Assembly (NCBI RefSeq): GCF_009754945.1
Contig: NZ_WPIN01000025.1
Location: 50,412-114,411 of the forward strand
Direction: 5' to 3'
Length of the DNA: 64,000 nucleotides
Source of the DNA: Spirosoma arboris
Lineage (GTDB): Bacteria; Bacteroidota; Bacteroidia; Cytophagales; Spirosomataceae
Every line of letters starts with the position of its first letter. Within the stretch, counting starts at the first letter, position 1. Positions 45,780 to 55,858 of this stretch are shown here, in pieces. Below the pieces are notes generated by a model. It ran no database searches and was not told the DNA's origin. It saw only the letters and a program-made list of their open reading frames with translations. Both the position numbers and the translations under genes were made by a program.

Positions 45780-46475
45780 CTAAGAATTGCACCCTTCTTC
45801 CAAATACGCGACTAGTTGATGGAGGTGGTGCTCAGCTATGGTTACATTTCGGGTTATCATAGCCAGATAGTTGGCCCGATCGCTGTCTTTAAGGGGCAGC
45901 AGTAATAAACTGGCCGCACTAGCGATGATACCAAAGCTGGCACGCAGATCATGTGAGGTTTGGTGTAACTGAACATCCAGATGCCTAATCGCGGGTATTG
46001 GCTGACGTGCTTTTAGCGGCTCCGAATCGGGGTTTGGCTGCTTCGGAGTACTATATAGGACATTTCTCTTGGTGACCTCGTTCGAGAGTCGGCCTAACTG
46101 CCGATAGGCTTGGTTAACTACTAGGGACTGCGTATGGGGATATAGTGCCAGAAACTGTTGGATTTCCAGGTCTACGATGTCGTAGAAGTTGGTTAGCTCC
46201 GTGATTACCTTAGCCAAGGTGTAGCCCTCTGGCCAGCGATGGGATTCATACGGGTCTGGGGGCTCAACCCGTTCACGCGCTTTAGGCTCGTCCGTAATGC
46301 GTTGCGGAAACAGATCTAGTAGGCCTCGTCGTTGATCCGTACCGGCCTGGATGTAACCAGCTTCACTAGGCGAGTAGGTAGCTTCCCACTGGTTGATGAT
46401 AGGCTCCCGACGGCCCCGTAAATAGGCACTTAATTGCCCACATTGGCGTATGTAATCATCGACTGGTGTAGCCAT
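45780..46475 (-). CDS. Kinase-like protein with dimerisation domain but no ATPase
   Basis: About 231 residues from the ATG at 46475 (a TTG at 46493 is an alternative). The N-terminal part (residues ~10-140) is helical and resembles RsbR-type N-terminal or globin-like sensor domains of kinases (YIRQCGQLSAYLRGRREPII, TLAKVITELTNFYDIVD). The C-terminal part is a DHp helix pair with an H box: LHQTSHDLRASFGIIASAASLL. The protein then ends at VAYLEEGCNS without an ATPase domain. It may be a phosphotransfer protein working with the neighbouring kinases, or a truncated gene. Confidence 0.75.
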   Translation of the reverse strand: MATPVDDYIRQCGQLSAYLRGRREPIINQWEATYSPSEAGYIQAGTDQRRGLLDLFPQRITDEPKARERVEPPDPYESHRWPEGYTLAKVITELTNFYDIVDLEIQQFLALYPHTQSLVVNQAYRQLGRLSNEVTKRNVLYSTPKQPNPDSEPLKARQPIPAIRHLDVQLHQTSHDLRASFGIIASAASLLLLPLKDSDRANYLAMITRNVTIAEHHLHQLVAYLEEGCNS

Positions 46476-46569
46476 GGAGTAAGCATTTATCAAAAAAGGA
46501 ATAGAATCAAGCGTTTACTGCTTGCTATAGGAAGTACTGTTTAGTAAGGCCACTGAGGTTGTTCAAGGG

Positions 46570-49500
46570 TCAGGGCGGCAATAACGAATCCAGCAACTCA
46601 ACCACCGCTTCCAGTCCGACGGGTTTGACCAGGTGCCCGTTAAAACTAGCTTCCTGGCTTCGCCGTTTGTCGCCAGCTTGCCCATACCCAGTCAGGGCGA
46701 TTAGGATTACGTCACGACCCCAAGGCTGCTGGCGAATCAGGCGGGCCGTTTCGTAGCCATCCAGTCCCGGCATGCCAATGTCGAGCAACACCACCTCCGG
46801 CTGTAGACGCTCAGCGGCCTCCATTGCTTGCTCGCCAGTATAGCGAACATCAACGGTATGACCGCTCATCTCCAGGAGTAAGGCGAAGGTATCCGCCGCA
46901 TCGGGATTATCATCCACCACTAAAATTCGGCGACCAGGGGTGCTCGACAGGCTCGGTACGGAAGTCGGCTCCAGGGGTTGGACGGAGCTAGTTGTACTGG
47001 GCAAATAAACCAGGAATTCACTCCCCTGCCCCAGTCCCCCACTCTGGGCTTCCACTCGCCCACCATGCAGCTCCACGAGGCGTTTGACCAGCGTCAGCCC
47101 TAGGCCCAGCCCACCCCTAAAACGGGCCAGTGAATTGTCGACCTGCGCAAACAACTCAAAAATGCGTTCTTGCTGGTCGGCTGCTAGACCAATGCCATTA
47201 TCGCGCACGCTCAACCGAACCTGATTCCCCACCTGGTCCAGCTCAACCCAGACCTGACCTCCCTCCAGGGTGTACCGGGCAGCATTCGTCAGCAGGTTGG
47301 TCACTACCTGCGTCAAGCGGATGGCATCACCTAACACATACAGGGGCTCAGTTGGCACAGACACCGACAACTCCCGGGGCAGCGACTCATACAGGGGGCG
47401 TACGGTATCTACAGCATGCGTTAGCAGGGTTCCCACATCCAGCAGGGCTGGCTGCAAAGCAATCTTTCCCTGATTGATCCGGCTCACATCCAGTAGATCA
47501 TCCACCAGGCGAACCAATTGATCCACCTGACGGCTCATTACGGCGATAGCCGAGCTTATTGGCTCATTTTGTGCTGGACTCAATTGAAGCAGTTGTAAGG
47601 TATGCCGAACCGGGGCCAGTGGATTGCGCAATTCATGGGCTAGCATGGCCAAAAATTCGTCTTTCCGTCGATCCGACTCCCGCAGGACGCCTTCGGCGGC
47701 CTTGCGCCGGGTGATATCCCGGGCCACTGTGGAGACGCCAATGACCTGCCCGGCGGCATCCTTCACGGGCGAGAGCACCACTTCCAGGTCTAGGGTCTGC
47801 CCGGCTTTGTTGACCCGGATGGTTTCATAAGTTTCAACCCGCTGGGCCTGCTTGATTTTCTCTGTATCGCGCAAGACCTTGACCAGGTCCTGGGGTAAGG
47901 TCAATAGGCTCAGGGGTTGGCCAATAACCTCCCCCGCCGAGTAGCCGTAGAGCGCTTCAGACGCCTGGTTCCAACTAGTGATGATCCCGTTAAAATTGAC
48001 CGTCAGCACCGAATCCTGCGAAGATTCGACAATGGAGGCTAGAAACGAATGGGCTTCTTCGGCCTGTTTGCGCGCTGTGATATCGACAAAGGTCAGTACC
48101 AGGCCATTGATGCGGTCATCGATCGTGCGGTAAGGCAACACCCGTCCCATAAACACGCGGCCGTCCGTCGAGCTGACTTCCCGCTCGATGGGTTGGAGCG
48201 TGGCCAGCACCGTTTCGGCATCGGCCTGCATCTGGGGATAGTCTAGTCGACTGGTAATGTCGCTCAGGGGCCGCCCCGTATCGGTGGCAATCAAATTAAA
48301 AATAGTCCGCGTAGTGGGTGTAAAGAGGTTAACCCGCAGACTGCGGTCCAGAAACAAAGTGGCAATGTCGGTCGCATTAATCAGGTTCTGCAGGTTGTTG
48401 CCGGCCAGCGAAATCTCGTCTACTTTTATTTTTAGCTCCTGGTTGATCGTCGTGAGTTCTTCGTTGATCGACTGAAGCTCTTCCTTACTGGTCTCTAACT
48501 CTTCGGCCGACGAGCGCAACTCCTCGTTGATGGCCTGCAACTCTTCGTTGGCGGCTTTTAATTCCTCGGCCTGGAGTTCATGGTGCTCGTTGGCCAGCCG
48601 GAGCTGCGCCTTAACTCGAATCAATTCTTCTTCCAACTGATGGGCCACGGGCTCGATTGGGGGACGCTCACGGGCTGGTTCGCTCGCTTCATCAGTCGTC
48701 GGCTCAAAGAGAACCAACATAAAGCCCCGAGCTGGATTGCCGGGGGCAGGGTCCCCATCGCCTAGTACCGGACGGACGTGGAGAGTAATCGTCTGCACCT
48801 GGCCCTCCAGACGCCCTTTAAGGTGGGGGATTACTACAGGGGTCCGCTGCTGAGCGGCCCGGTAAAAAGCCGACCGAAGGTCCAGCCGCAGGTCGGGCTG
48901 GATGAGTTGGAGTAGATTTTTGGTCGGCTCGCCCCCCCCCATTTGGAGGTAACGACCCGCCCGCTCGGACATATGGAGGATATCGAAGGCCTCATTGACC
49001 AGGATGGAGGGGGGGGCATACTGCTCCAGAACCTGGTGGTGCAACTCGCCGTAACTTAGACGCCCGTTTGCCGGGTTTTCATTGGCCGGATCGGCTTCCG
49101 CCCCCCGTTTTTGGGCGGTGTCTAGCCCGGTACTGATCTCGGGCACGGGATAGGCGCGGGGCCCCACGGATCGACTCTGAAACAGGTGGTGCTCCCGGTT
49201 GAGGGGGACATACAGATCCGGTTTCCCGTCGGTGGTTTCGGCCATTCCTAACAGCAAATACCCCCCCGGATTGAGCGCAAAGTGAAACGTCTCCAGGGCC
49301 CGCTGCTGGGCCGTTTGATTGAAGTAAATGAGCAGATTTCGGCAGCTCACTAGATGCAGCCGGGAAAAGGGCGGGTCTTTGAGCACATTATGGTGGGCAA
49401 ATAACACCATCTCCCGAATCTCAGGCCGAATGCGGTATTCCTCCCCTTCCTTGGTAAAAAAGCGGCGCAACCGCTCGGGTGATACGTCGGCCGCATCGTT

Positions 49501-50622
49501 GAGGGTATAGAGCCCTTCGCGGGCGGTGGCCAGCGCGGTCTCATCCAGGTCAGTGGCAAAGATCTGTACCGCTGGCGCATCAACTACGTCCAGCGTCCGT
49601 TCGGCACAGAGCATGGCCAGGGTGTACGCCTCTTCGCCCGTGGCGCAGCCCGCCACCCAGATGCGCAGGATGTTATCCTTGGTTTTGACATGGGTGAGTA
49701 GGGGCAAAATTTGATGCTCCAGGGTGGTGAAGACGGGGCTGTCGCGAAAAAAATTGGTAACCGAGATCAACAGATCTTTCAGCAGTGCCTGGATCTCCTC
49801 GGGATGTTCCCGAAGGAAGCTCACGTAAGCGGGCAGGTCGGGCAAGTTGCGCACGTTGATACGACGCTCGATTCGCCTAAGCATGGTGGGGCGCTTGTAA
49901 TTGGTAAAGTCGTGGCCGGTGCGCATTCGCAACTGGGTAAATACCTCGCGTAGCGCTTGCTGGGGCTCGTCAAAACCCGGTTGGGATTCCGGGGAGATAA
50001 CCAGGGTTTCCCGGCCCAACCGGTAGGCCAGCAATCGGGCCGGTATCTCGGCCACGGGCAGAATATCATCCACCAGATCAGTAGCGATGGCATGGCGGGG
50101 CATCTCGTTAAAAGCAGCCTCGCGGGGATTCTGCACAAAGACCGCTCCGCCCCGCTCCTTGATGCGCTTGAGGCCCATGGAGCCGTTGGCCCCCGTACCC
50201 GAGAGGATTACTCCGATCGCCCGCTCCTGATGCGACTCCGCTAAGGTACGAAAGAAAATATCCACCGGTGCCCGCCGATCTTCGATCTGAATATTGGGGA
50301 GTACCACCAGCTGCCCATCATCCATTTGCAGGTGCTTACTGGGCGGTACGACATAGATATGATTGGCGATGACCCGCACCCGCTGCTCCACCTTATGAAC
50401 AGGAATGATGGCCACGCCCTGTAGAATTTGGGTCAACTGGCTGTCATAATCGGGCGACAGGTGCAGGATCACCACGTAGGCTAGGCCTGAATCGGGGGTC
50501 ACCTGCTTAAAAAATTGGGTCAGTGCTTCGACGCCCCCCGCGGAGGCCCCGATGCCCACGATGATCGTCTCCGCTGGCGTGGGTTTAATGGGTATTTTCG
50601 AGATTGATTTTTTCTTGCTCAA
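46570..50622 (-). CDS. CheB-CheR-PAS-histidine kinase-receiver fusion
   Basis: A 1350-residue multi-domain protein: residues ~20-200 CheB methylesterase (GIGASAGGVEALTQFF, ILHLSPDYDSQL), ~220-480 CheR methyltransferase (RIWVAGCATGEEAYTLAML, NLLIYFNQTAQQ), a long coiled coil with EELKAANEELQAINEEL, two PAS domains, HisKA (LAMLAHELRNPLAPV), an ATPase (NLLTNAARYT, DNGIGLAADQ) and a receiver (VVLLDIGMPGLDGYE). In the CheB part the usual catalytic Asp (SGTG-x-D-G) is Asn (SGTGANG), so esterase activity may be lost. The start codon is TTG. It is followed 26 bases upstream by a stand-alone CheB gene on the same strand and may share its transcript. Confidence 0.93.
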   Translation of the reverse strand: MSKKKSISKIPIKPTPAETIIVGIGASAGGVEALTQFFKQVTPDSGLAYVVILHLSPDYDSQLTQILQGVAIIPVHKVEQRVRVIANHIYVVPPSKHLQMDDGQLVVLPNIQIEDRRAPVDIFFRTLAESHQERAIGVILSGTGANGSMGLKRIKERGGAVFVQNPREAAFNEMPRHAIATDLVDDILPVAEIPARLLAYRLGRETLVISPESQPGFDEPQQALREVFTQLRMRTGHDFTNYKRPTMLRRIERRINVRNLPDLPAYVSFLREHPEEIQALLKDLLISVTNFFRDSPVFTTLEHQILPLLTHVKTKDNILRIWVAGCATGEEAYTLAMLCAERTLDVVDAPAVQIFATDLDETALATAREGLYTLNDAADVSPERLRRFFTKEGEEYRIRPEIREMVLFAHHNVLKDPPFSRLHLVSCRNLLIYFNQTAQQRALETFHFALNPGGYLLLGMAETTDGKPDLYVPLNREHHLFQSRSVGPRAYPVPEISTGLDTAQKRGAEADPANENPANGRLSYGELHHQVLEQYAPPSILVNEAFDILHMSERAGRYLQMGGGEPTKNLLQLIQPDLRLDLRSAFYRAAQQRTPVVIPHLKGRLEGQVQTITLHVRPVLGDGDPAPGNPARGFMLVLFEPTTDEASEPARERPPIEPVAHQLEEELIRVKAQLRLANEHHELQAEELKAANEELQAINEELRSSAEELETSKEELQSINEELTTINQELKIKVDEISLAGNNLQNLINATDIATLFLDRSLRVNLFTPTTRTIFNLIATDTGRPLSDITSRLDYPQMQADAETVLATLQPIEREVSSTDGRVFMGRVLPYRTIDDRINGLVLTFVDITARKQAEEAHSFLASIVESSQDSVLTVNFNGIITSWNQASEALYGYSAGEVIGQPLSLLTLPQDLVKVLRDTEKIKQAQRVETYETIRVNKAGQTLDLEVVLSPVKDAAGQVIGVSTVARDITRRKAAEGVLRESDRRKDEFLAMLAHELRNPLAPVRHTLQLLQLSPAQNEPISSAIAVMSRQVDQLVRLVDDLLDVSRINQGKIALQPALLDVGTLLTHAVDTVRPLYESLPRELSVSVPTEPLYVLGDAIRLTQVVTNLLTNAARYTLEGGQVWVELDQVGNQVRLSVRDNGIGLAADQQERIFELFAQVDNSLARFRGGLGLGLTLVKRLVELHGGRVEAQSGGLGQGSEFLVYLPSTTSSVQPLEPTSVPSLSSTPGRRILVVDDNPDAADTFALLLEMSGHTVDVRYTGEQAMEAAERLQPEVVLLDIGMPGLDGYETARLIRQQPWGRDVILIALTGYGQAGDKRRSQEASFNGHLVKPVGLEAVVELLDSLLPP

Positions 50623-50648
50623 GGATAAGCTAGTCTAGGTAAGGGTTG

Positions 50649-51716
50649 TTACTGGAGAGCGGAGTGAGCTGGCTTAACGCCGTCGGAATCGGTACGCTGC
50701 TCGTCCAGGCTGTCCGGTTTTAGGGCAGGGTGGACGAGCGCGGCCTGACGCAGCAGCTCGCTCCACTGTTGATCTGCCTGGGCTAACTGAAAATAAAGGG
50801 CCGCCTGCCGGGGCTGATTGGCTGCGGCATACTGGTCGCCTAGCTGGTTAAGCAGCATACCCCGCTCATCCATACCCCGCAGGGCGCTGTATAGACTTTC
50901 TTCGATTTTCCCAGTCACACTGGCTAGCAGGGCGTCGGTCGAATAGGCGTGACCCGTATGGCAGCGATAGCGGACGAGCGACCCCTCGGTAATCTTTACG
51001 AGCACGCCGTGACAGTCTGGACAGGCATAGGCGCTGAACTGACCGAACTGAGCCATTGTCAGGCCTAGTGCCGTGTCCTCGGCCGCGATGCGAATCTCGG
51101 TTTTCGTTTTTTCGTCTTCATGCATGGCTATGGATGGTTTCGGAGCAACATCTTGCCCCACCAGTTGAACCAATAAGGGGACTAATTGAGCAATTGGGGC
51201 AATTGCATCGATGGCTACCTGGCGGATGGCACTTTCGGGCATGGCGGAAACCAGGGCTTCTTGGGGGTCCTGGACCAGGGCCATGCCGCCATACGCCTTT
51301 ATGGCCCACAGACCGGCTGTACCATCATCGAGGGCACCGGATAAGATCACGCCGATCACCCGGTTGCCATAGGCATAGGCGGCCGAACGAAATAGCGGAT
51401 CGATGGCGGGACGAAAGTGATTTTCTTTGGGCCCATGCGTAACGCGCATGTGGTCAGCTTCCAGCAGTAAATGATGATCGGGTGGTGCGATATAAATGCG
51501 GTTCATCTGGATGGGCTCGTTCTCAACGGCGTGGGCGACGGGGATCGTCGTTAGCTTACTAAGTACCTGAGGCATGATCCCCCGAACCGTAGGCGCCATG
51601 TGCCAGACGATAAAAATAGCGGCGTCCAGATCGGCGGGCAAGCGGGCGATGAGTTGTTGAATGGCCTCGAAGCCGCCAGCTGATGCTCCAATGACAATGA
51701 TGTTTCGTTTTTCCAT
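50649..51716 (-). CDS. CheB-type methylesterase with C-terminal extension
   Basis: A 355-residue protein. Residues ~1-195 form a CheB catalytic domain with the nucleophile region GASAGGFEAIQQL, His in IVWHMAP and Asp in SGALDDGTAG. There is no N-terminal receiver, unlike classical CheB. The C-terminal ~150 residues include a zinc-ribbon-like YACPDCHGVLVKI-x-GSLVRYRCHTGHAYS and a helical end. It is the first gene of a unit with the large CheB-CheR kinase and retains the catalytic Asp that the fusion lacks. It may work on the same, non-chemotaxis target. Confidence 0.9.
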   Translation of the reverse strand: MEKRNIIVIGASAGGFEAIQQLIARLPADLDAAIFIVWHMAPTVRGIMPQVLSKLTTIPVAHAVENEPIQMNRIYIAPPDHHLLLEADHMRVTHGPKENHFRPAIDPLFRSAAYAYGNRVIGVILSGALDDGTAGLWAIKAYGGMALVQDPQEALVSAMPESAIRQVAIDAIAPIAQLVPLLVQLVGQDVAPKPSIAMHEDEKTKTEIRIAAEDTALGLTMAQFGQFSAYACPDCHGVLVKITEGSLVRYRCHTGHAYSTDALLASVTGKIEESLYSALRGMDERGMLLNQLGDQYAAANQPRQAALYFQLAQADQQWSELLRQAALVHPALKPDSLDEQRTDSDGVKPAHSALQ

Positions 51717-51999
51717 GCAAGGATAAGGGGTGGTTGTCGGATCGGCTACTGGTGACGACTACCGTAGATTCGGATGCGTCTTGAGTCGTAGCGCTCGATT
51801 TGGCGTGGACTTGACCCACGAATATAGCGAAATTACCCTTGTTTTTGCGCCCCAGCCTAGCCGGTAGTGTCTCCGGTTAAATTTTACTATATAGCTGGAA
51901 AACCTCCATACGACAATCAAGTTAAAAAACTTTAGACTAATTCAATAGGTCGTTGAATCAGTCTATCCAATTGAGAATAGATGTAGGTCAACCGCACCG

Positions 52000-52215
52000 A
52001 TGAATCACCTTTTGAAAAGCCAACCGGAACGAATAACTCACTTAGTGATCGTTTATCAACAGCTGATCCGGAGAACTGAGCGCGCCATGCTTGTTATGAA
52101 TCAATTGGAACAACGCCAAAAAGAACTCCGTGAGCAATTAGAAGCCGTAAAGCGGCAATGTGACGAGTTGCAGGTAAAAATTGACGCCGAAAAAGCCAGA
52201 CAAAAAATAGGGTAA
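52000..52215 (+). CDS. Small coiled-coil protein, 71 aa
   Basis: A 71-residue protein, mostly one long amphipathic helix (ERAMLVMNQLEQRQKELREQL followed by EAVKRQCDELQVKI). No family recognised. It starts at an ATG after about 280 bases of non-coding sequence and appears single. Basic and acidic heptads suggest a dimeric coiled coil. Confidence 0.5.
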   Translation: MNHLLKSQPERITHLVIVYQQLIRRTERAMLVMNQLEQRQKELREQLEAVKRQCDELQVKIDAEKARQKIG

Positions 52216-53118
52216 ATTGATGTAAAATAAATAGGCCCCACATCAGACTAACCGCTTCCATTAATGTTATGAAGTTTTACCCTTCGTCTGCTGGGCGATA
52301 AGAATACAAGCCGCCGGTCCTTGTTACTAAAATTTAAAAATTTTGTGGCCAGTAAGATCCTCCGCAGGAAGAATCAGCCGGAAGCGCATATCTTCTTTGA
52401 CCATGATTAGAAGAAATTTATTTTAGGTTACTAGATTAAGTCTATTGAAAGTGGTGTCTTGGCCAGGGTAGGCGTGAAGGCGAATAAAAGTAACACGCGA
52501 ATTAGTTGAAGCTTAGCCAGCAACATAGTCTGCCTTCTAAGCATAAATCATCGTTTTGGCGCTTTAACAAAAGCATAGATTTTGCGTTGAATGCCTTATT
52601 CGACCCACACTTCTTAAGGACGAAAAGTTGATCTACTTTACATCATACAACCCCATATACAGTCAAAAAGGCTGTGTTTGCCTTTTATGGCAAATAATAA
52701 GTTAGTTTATCTCCAGATTGGTAATAGAAATCTCAGGTCCGTAGTAATAGTGTGGGAATTTTGAAAGCAGCCATTGTCTTGGGAATATACTATTTTTAGT
52801 GCTGAAGTTGTTGAAAGCCTATTCAGCTTGACTTGTCCGGGAATCGAATGATTGTGCGGGTACCATTGAATACCCAGGACAACAGGAGTAGGCAGACTTG
52901 TGCTTTCTACTTACCTTGGTTTGACTTCAGCAATAAGCTCATCAACATTTATTGGTACGCATCAGTCCTTCCTGGAATCTGGGCTGGAATGGATAAGACC
53001 TCTTCAAGAGGTACTTGTTGAATTCACTGGTGATCTCCTAAAGAGAATCCCGTATAGAAAATCTTGATTCACCCGTCCATTCCCTGAAGTCAGTTTAGCT
53101 ATATAAACCGCCAAAACG
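52216..53118. other. Long non-coding region before the IS110-type gene
   Basis: About 900 bases without a supported gene. The last 200-300 bases probably belong to the left non-coding end of the IS110-type element, where family members encode a bridge RNA. I cannot place the exact left end. The rest shows nothing recognised. Confidence 0.45.
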
Positions 53119-54501
53119 ATGGGAAAGCCAACCGCAGTCTTACCAATCGTCAATCCGCATGCCGCTGGTATTGACATCGGCTCCCGCACCCACTGGGTAG
53201 CCGTCGACCAAAACAAGGAAAATGTACGCTCCTTTGGTGTCTACACCCAGGACCATCAGTTGCTCATCGATCATTTGCGCCAGTATGGCATTACGTCAGT
53301 AGCCATGGAAAGCACCGGCAGTTACTGGCAAACACTTTTTAATGCCTTACAAGAAGCTGGCTTTGAGGTGCTACTAGTGGGCGGTAGCCAGACTAAAAAT
53401 GTACAAGGTCGAAAAATGGATGTCATTGATTGTCTGTGGATTCAACGACTCCACTCCCTGGGGTTACTGTCCGGTAGTTTTTTGCTGAGTGATACGCTCC
53501 AGGAACTTCGTACCTACTACTATCATCGCCAGCACCTGATTGAGCAGCTAGCTACCTATATCCACAAAATGCAGAAAGCGCTTCGGCTGATGAATATTCG
53601 CCTGGACGTAGCCATTCGCGACATCACGGGCAAATCCGGCCTGGCCATCATCGAAGCGATTCTGGCTGGCAACCGCGATCCGCATGAGTTAGCCTCCCTA
53701 GTAGACATTCGCATGAAAAAGTCTAAAGAGGAAATTGCCCAATCTCTTCAGGGGTGGTGGCGACAGGAACAATTGTTTGAATTGCAAGCGTCCCTGGGTT
53801 TTTATAAGTTCTACCAAAATTCCCTCCTTGAGTGTGATAGAGTCATTGAAGAGGCCCTACGTCGAAGTGTGCCCGCGGAGTCCGTTTCGAAACCAGTCGA
53901 AAAAATACCGTCAGAAAACAAGAAGAAGAACACCAAGAATATGCCTGCTTTCAATGTCTCCCAGATTGCGCTGACTTATTTTCAAACCGATCTGTTTGCC
54001 ATATCTGGTATCAGTCACAATACAGTTCTTTGTCTATTAACTACCCTGGGAAAGGATATACATAAGTTTGCCAGCGCCAAAAGCTTTGCCAGTTGGCTGC
54101 GGTTAGTGCCCAACAATAAAATCAGCGGTGGACGCATCCTTAGTCATCGCACACCCGTCGGCAAATCCTATATCGCTATCGCCTTACGACAGGCGGCTAA
54201 CTCCATTGGCAATCAGGCTAATCATGAACTGAGTCCTTTTTTCTAACGAATTGCCTATAAGAAAGGGCGAGTCGCAGCCATCACGGCTACCGCCCGAAAA
54301 CTGGCGATGATTATTTGGAACATGATTACCAAAAGGGAACCTTACAAGAAAACTCAAGCCAAAGACACGGCTCAAAAAACAAAGGAATCTGGCTTACGGC
54401 AAGTCCAACGGCGTATTGTAGCCCTTAACCTAAGTCAGGATGAGCTAATCCGGTTGTTTTCAAAAGCTTCATTATCAAATACTTATAAGATTGTTGTATA
54501 G
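53119..54501 (+). pseudogene. IS110 family transposase interrupted by a stop codon
   Basis: One frame of 460 codons with a TAA at 54244-54246. Before it are the DEDD-type RuvC-like domain (AGIDIGSRTHWVAV, AMESTGSYW, GRKMDVIDCLWIQ) and part of the Transposase_20 domain (FAISGISHNTVLCLL, NKISGGRILSHRTPVGKSY with the candidate catalytic Ser). After the stop, in the same frame, come RIAYKKGRVAAITATARKLA and the tail to 54501. The family normally reads through this point with Arg or His, so the stop breaks the recombinase. Elements of this family use a bridge RNA to pair donor and target DNA. Confidence 0.88.
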
Positions 54502-54527
54502 AAATGTTGACCATAAACAGTCAACTC

Positions 54528-54941
54528 ATGGACAGACTTGTTAAACTACGTATGAAACAGCCAAAACGGATCATGCGTGAAATGGCGGCCGCCGTTCTGC
54601 TCGGTCAGCTCAACCTAGATCAAGCCGCTGAGCGGTATAAAGTCAATCGAATGACGGTACTGCGCTGGATCAGAAAAATCGAAGAGGAAGCCAAAGCTAA
54701 GAAACAAGCTGCCTTAACTGATCCTGATTTACTGCCTCCTTCCTCAAGAAAGTCAAACCGGCCTTCTACCCCAGAAGATCAAGTCAATCAACTGCGGGCC
54801 AAGGTGCGTTCGCTCGAAGAAGAACTGGAAACGGCTAACTTTAAAACTCTTTATTATTCGACGCTGGTGCGAGTGGCTAAACATGAGCTGGGGGTCGATA
54901 TTGAAAAAAAGTCCGTTACCAAGCCATCCGGTTCATGCTGA
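54528..54941 (+). CDS. IS3 OrfA (helix-turn-helix protein)
   Basis: About 137 residues from the ATG at 54528. An ATG at 54504 exists, but its first base lies outside the element. The first part is a helix-turn-helix (LNLDQAAERYKVNRMTVLRWIRKIEEE) and the end a leucine-zipper-like coil (VNQLRAKVRSLEEELETANF). It binds the element ends and, as usual for IS3, acts as a partner or regulator. The A7-G sequence near the 3' end allows shifting into orfB. Confidence 0.88.
   Translation: MDRLVKLRMKQPKRIMREMAAAVLLGQLNLDQAAERYKVNRMTVLRWIRKIEEEAKAKKQAALTDPDLLPPSSRKSNRPSTPEDQVNQLRAKVRSLEEELETANFKTLYYSTLVRVAKHELGVDIEKKSVTKPSGSC
54905..54911 (+). promoter_or_regulatory. Programmed -1 frameshift heptamer A-AAA-AAG
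   Basis: In the orfA frame the codons are GAA-AAA-AAG, so the heptamer A-AAA-AAG is in the canonical slippery phase. A -1 slip moves ribosomes into a frame that stays open through Phe-Met-Leu-Met into orfB without a stop. This would give the OrfAB transposase. Confidence 0.85.
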
Positions 54942-55858
54942 TGAACTATCCCAATCTGCATATTCGGCAGTTGGAGGGTGCGCTTGGTTTCTCCCGACAA
55001 GGCTACTACCAATACTGGCAACGGCAAGCCGGCCAGATCAATAATGATGAAGCTATTCTAGGACTGGTCAAGAAGGCTCGTAAAGATCATCCGCGAATGG
55101 GTGGTAAAAAACTCTATGAGCTGATCAAAGAGGAACTGATTGGAAAGGGAATAAAAACAGGTAGGGATCTATTATTTGACTTATTAGCCGCTAACCGCCT
55201 GTTAATCAGGAGACGAAGGAGGAGGGTACGAACTACCTTTTCGGGTCATCCATACCGCAAGTACCCGAACCTGATCAAGGAATTGATAATGGAAAGGCCC
55301 AATCAATTGTGGGTGAGTGATATAACTTACTGGTTTACTCAGTGTGGATGCCTGTACATATCGTTCGTCACCGATGCTTATTCCAAACGAATCATGGGGT
55401 ATTGTGTCGCACCGACGTTAGAGGCAGTTCATTGTAAGACTGCTCTACAGATGGCCCTGAAAAAGATTAATCGGCGAGCAGCCAAGGCATTAATTCACCA
55501 TTCTGACCGAGGTATTCAGTATGGTAGCGCCCTCTATATTGGTTTATTAGACGCTTATCATGTTCAGATCAGTATGACCGAAACGGGTGATCCACTGGAG
55601 AATGCTATCGCTGAACGTGTGAATGGAATCATCAAGAATGAGTATCTAGCTCACCGAGCGGTGTACTCGTTAGCCCAGGCCGAGGTCGTGCTTGAGCAAG
55701 CCGTTTTTCTCTACAACTATAAACGGCCACACCTCAGTTGTGACATGCTGGTGCCTGATCAAGCTCACCAAAAGGAAGGAAAACTTAAGCGAAGATGGAA
55801 GAACTACTATCCTCAAAATCAGGAGGTGGTTGTAGTAAATAATGAAAATAGAGCTTAA
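54935..55858 (+). CDS. IS3 OrfB (DDE integrase domain)
   Basis: A 307-residue rve-type integrase. An HTH-like part (KKARKDHPRMGGKKLYELI) precedes the catalytic core: NQLWVSDITYWF (first Asp), FVTDAYSKRIMGYCV, ALIHHSDRGIQYGS (second Asp region) and GDPLENAIAERVNGIIKNEYL (Glu). It overlaps orfA by 7 bases. It is normally made as the OrfAB fusion by frameshifting. The gene is complete and looks functional. Confidence 0.92.
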   Translation: MLMNYPNLHIRQLEGALGFSRQGYYQYWQRQAGQINNDEAILGLVKKARKDHPRMGGKKLYELIKEELIGKGIKTGRDLLFDLLAANRLLIRRRRRRVRTTFSGHPYRKYPNLIKELIMERPNQLWVSDITYWFTQCGCLYISFVTDAYSKRIMGYCVAPTLEAVHCKTALQMALKKINRRAAKALIHHSDRGIQYGSALYIGLLDAYHVQISMTETGDPLENAIAERVNGIIKNEYLAHRAVYSLAQAEVVLEQAVFLYNYKRPHLSCDMLVPDQAHQKEGKLKRRWKNYYPQNQEVVVVNNENRA

